Positions 63,669 through 64,000 of a stretch of 64,000 bases of DNA are shown one piece after another; position 1 is the first letter of the stretch; every line of letters begins with the position of its first letter. The DNA is taken from NCBI GenBank assembly GCA_012845835.1, contig JABAKD010000023.1:4478200-4542199 (forward strand), read 5' to 3'. Made by a program: the position numbers and the translations under genes. Under the pieces are notes generated by a model, which searched no databases, was not told the origin of the DNA, and saw nothing but the letters and a program-made list of their open reading frames with translations. This DNA is from Undaria pinnatifida. Taxonomy: Eukaryota; Sar; Phaeophyceae; Laminariales; Alariaceae.

Positions 63669-64000
63669 CAATATCCATGGCTGTGTCGCACCGCGAGCAA
63701 TAAAAACACGAAAAGGTATGACCGCCAGGAATGACGGGGGTCACTCGCGCGAGTGAGGCCACCCTACTGAAACACGAAGGTCCCCAACATTGGCCTCCAT
63801 AACCGCAGGCTAGGTCGCGTGTACGCTACTACGACATGGTCCAAATGAATCGACCAAGTTGTGGGTTGGCCCGCGAGGGTCAAAATCGAGTCTACCGAAA
63901 ACTGTGGGTGTTGCTCGTGAGTTGCTTTCGGGGTTTGCAGGAACAAGCCGTAACGGAATGTTGAGAAGGAGAAGAAAAGAAAAGGGAACAAGAAAAAAAA
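63669..64000. other. End of window, nothing recognised
   Basis: A small MITE-B hairpin remnant ('ggtcactcgcgcgagtgagg') lies near 63739. No gene assigned. Confidence 0.35.

Overview
The window reads as nuclear DNA of a stramenopile, most likely a brown alga (Phaeophyceae). The main evidence is a pair of long genes made almost entirely of EsV-1-7 zinc-binding repeats (C-X4-C-X16-C-X2-H-X12). This family is greatly expanded in brown algae, includes the Ectocarpus developmental gene IMMEDIATE UPRIGHT, and is named after a protein of the brown-algal virus EsV-1. Long non-coding stretches, poly-C/poly-G tracts, simple repeats and several transposon families also fit a eukaryotic, repeat-rich, gene-poor region. 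Nothing resembles a bacterial operon. The species cannot be fixed from sequence alone.

Layout. (1) 1-7.3 kb: copy 1 of a segmental duplication of about 7 kb. It holds a 429-bp tandem repeat, EsV-1-7 gene 1 (2111-4021) and about 3.3 kb of non-coding 3' flank. (2) 8.2-9.3 kb: a short hAT element with an 8-bp target duplication, carrying an N-terminal transposase fragment. (3) 9.6-14.6 kb: a foldback-like structure with two C/G-rich inverted arms of about 1 kb around a 3-kb loop. (4) 14.6-26.7 kb: minisatellites, a second hAT-like element (20253-21092) with an 8-bp target duplication, retroposon and MITE copies, and no recognisable gene. (5) 26.7-33.7 kb: copy 2 of the duplication, with EsV-1-7 gene 2 (28116-30041) and two tRNA-derived SINE insertions that copy 1 lacks. 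(6) 34-64 kb: a dense graveyard of repeats. It holds three families of palindromic MITEs (called A, B and C here), retroposon H, a decayed LINE 3' end, a third SINE, long GGT and TTG microsatellites, and one long low-complexity open frame (57908-59740) of unknown status.

The two EsV-1-7 genes are the only confident protein genes. They probably encode intracellular zinc-finger-like proteins. Their frames stayed intact while the shared flanks gained insertions and lost sequence, which suggests that both are still selected. The remaining content is best explained by transposition and tandem duplication. Family names MITE-A/B/C, retroposon H, repeat D and repeat I are labels made for this window. 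Coordinates of degenerate repeats are good to about 5-15 bases.
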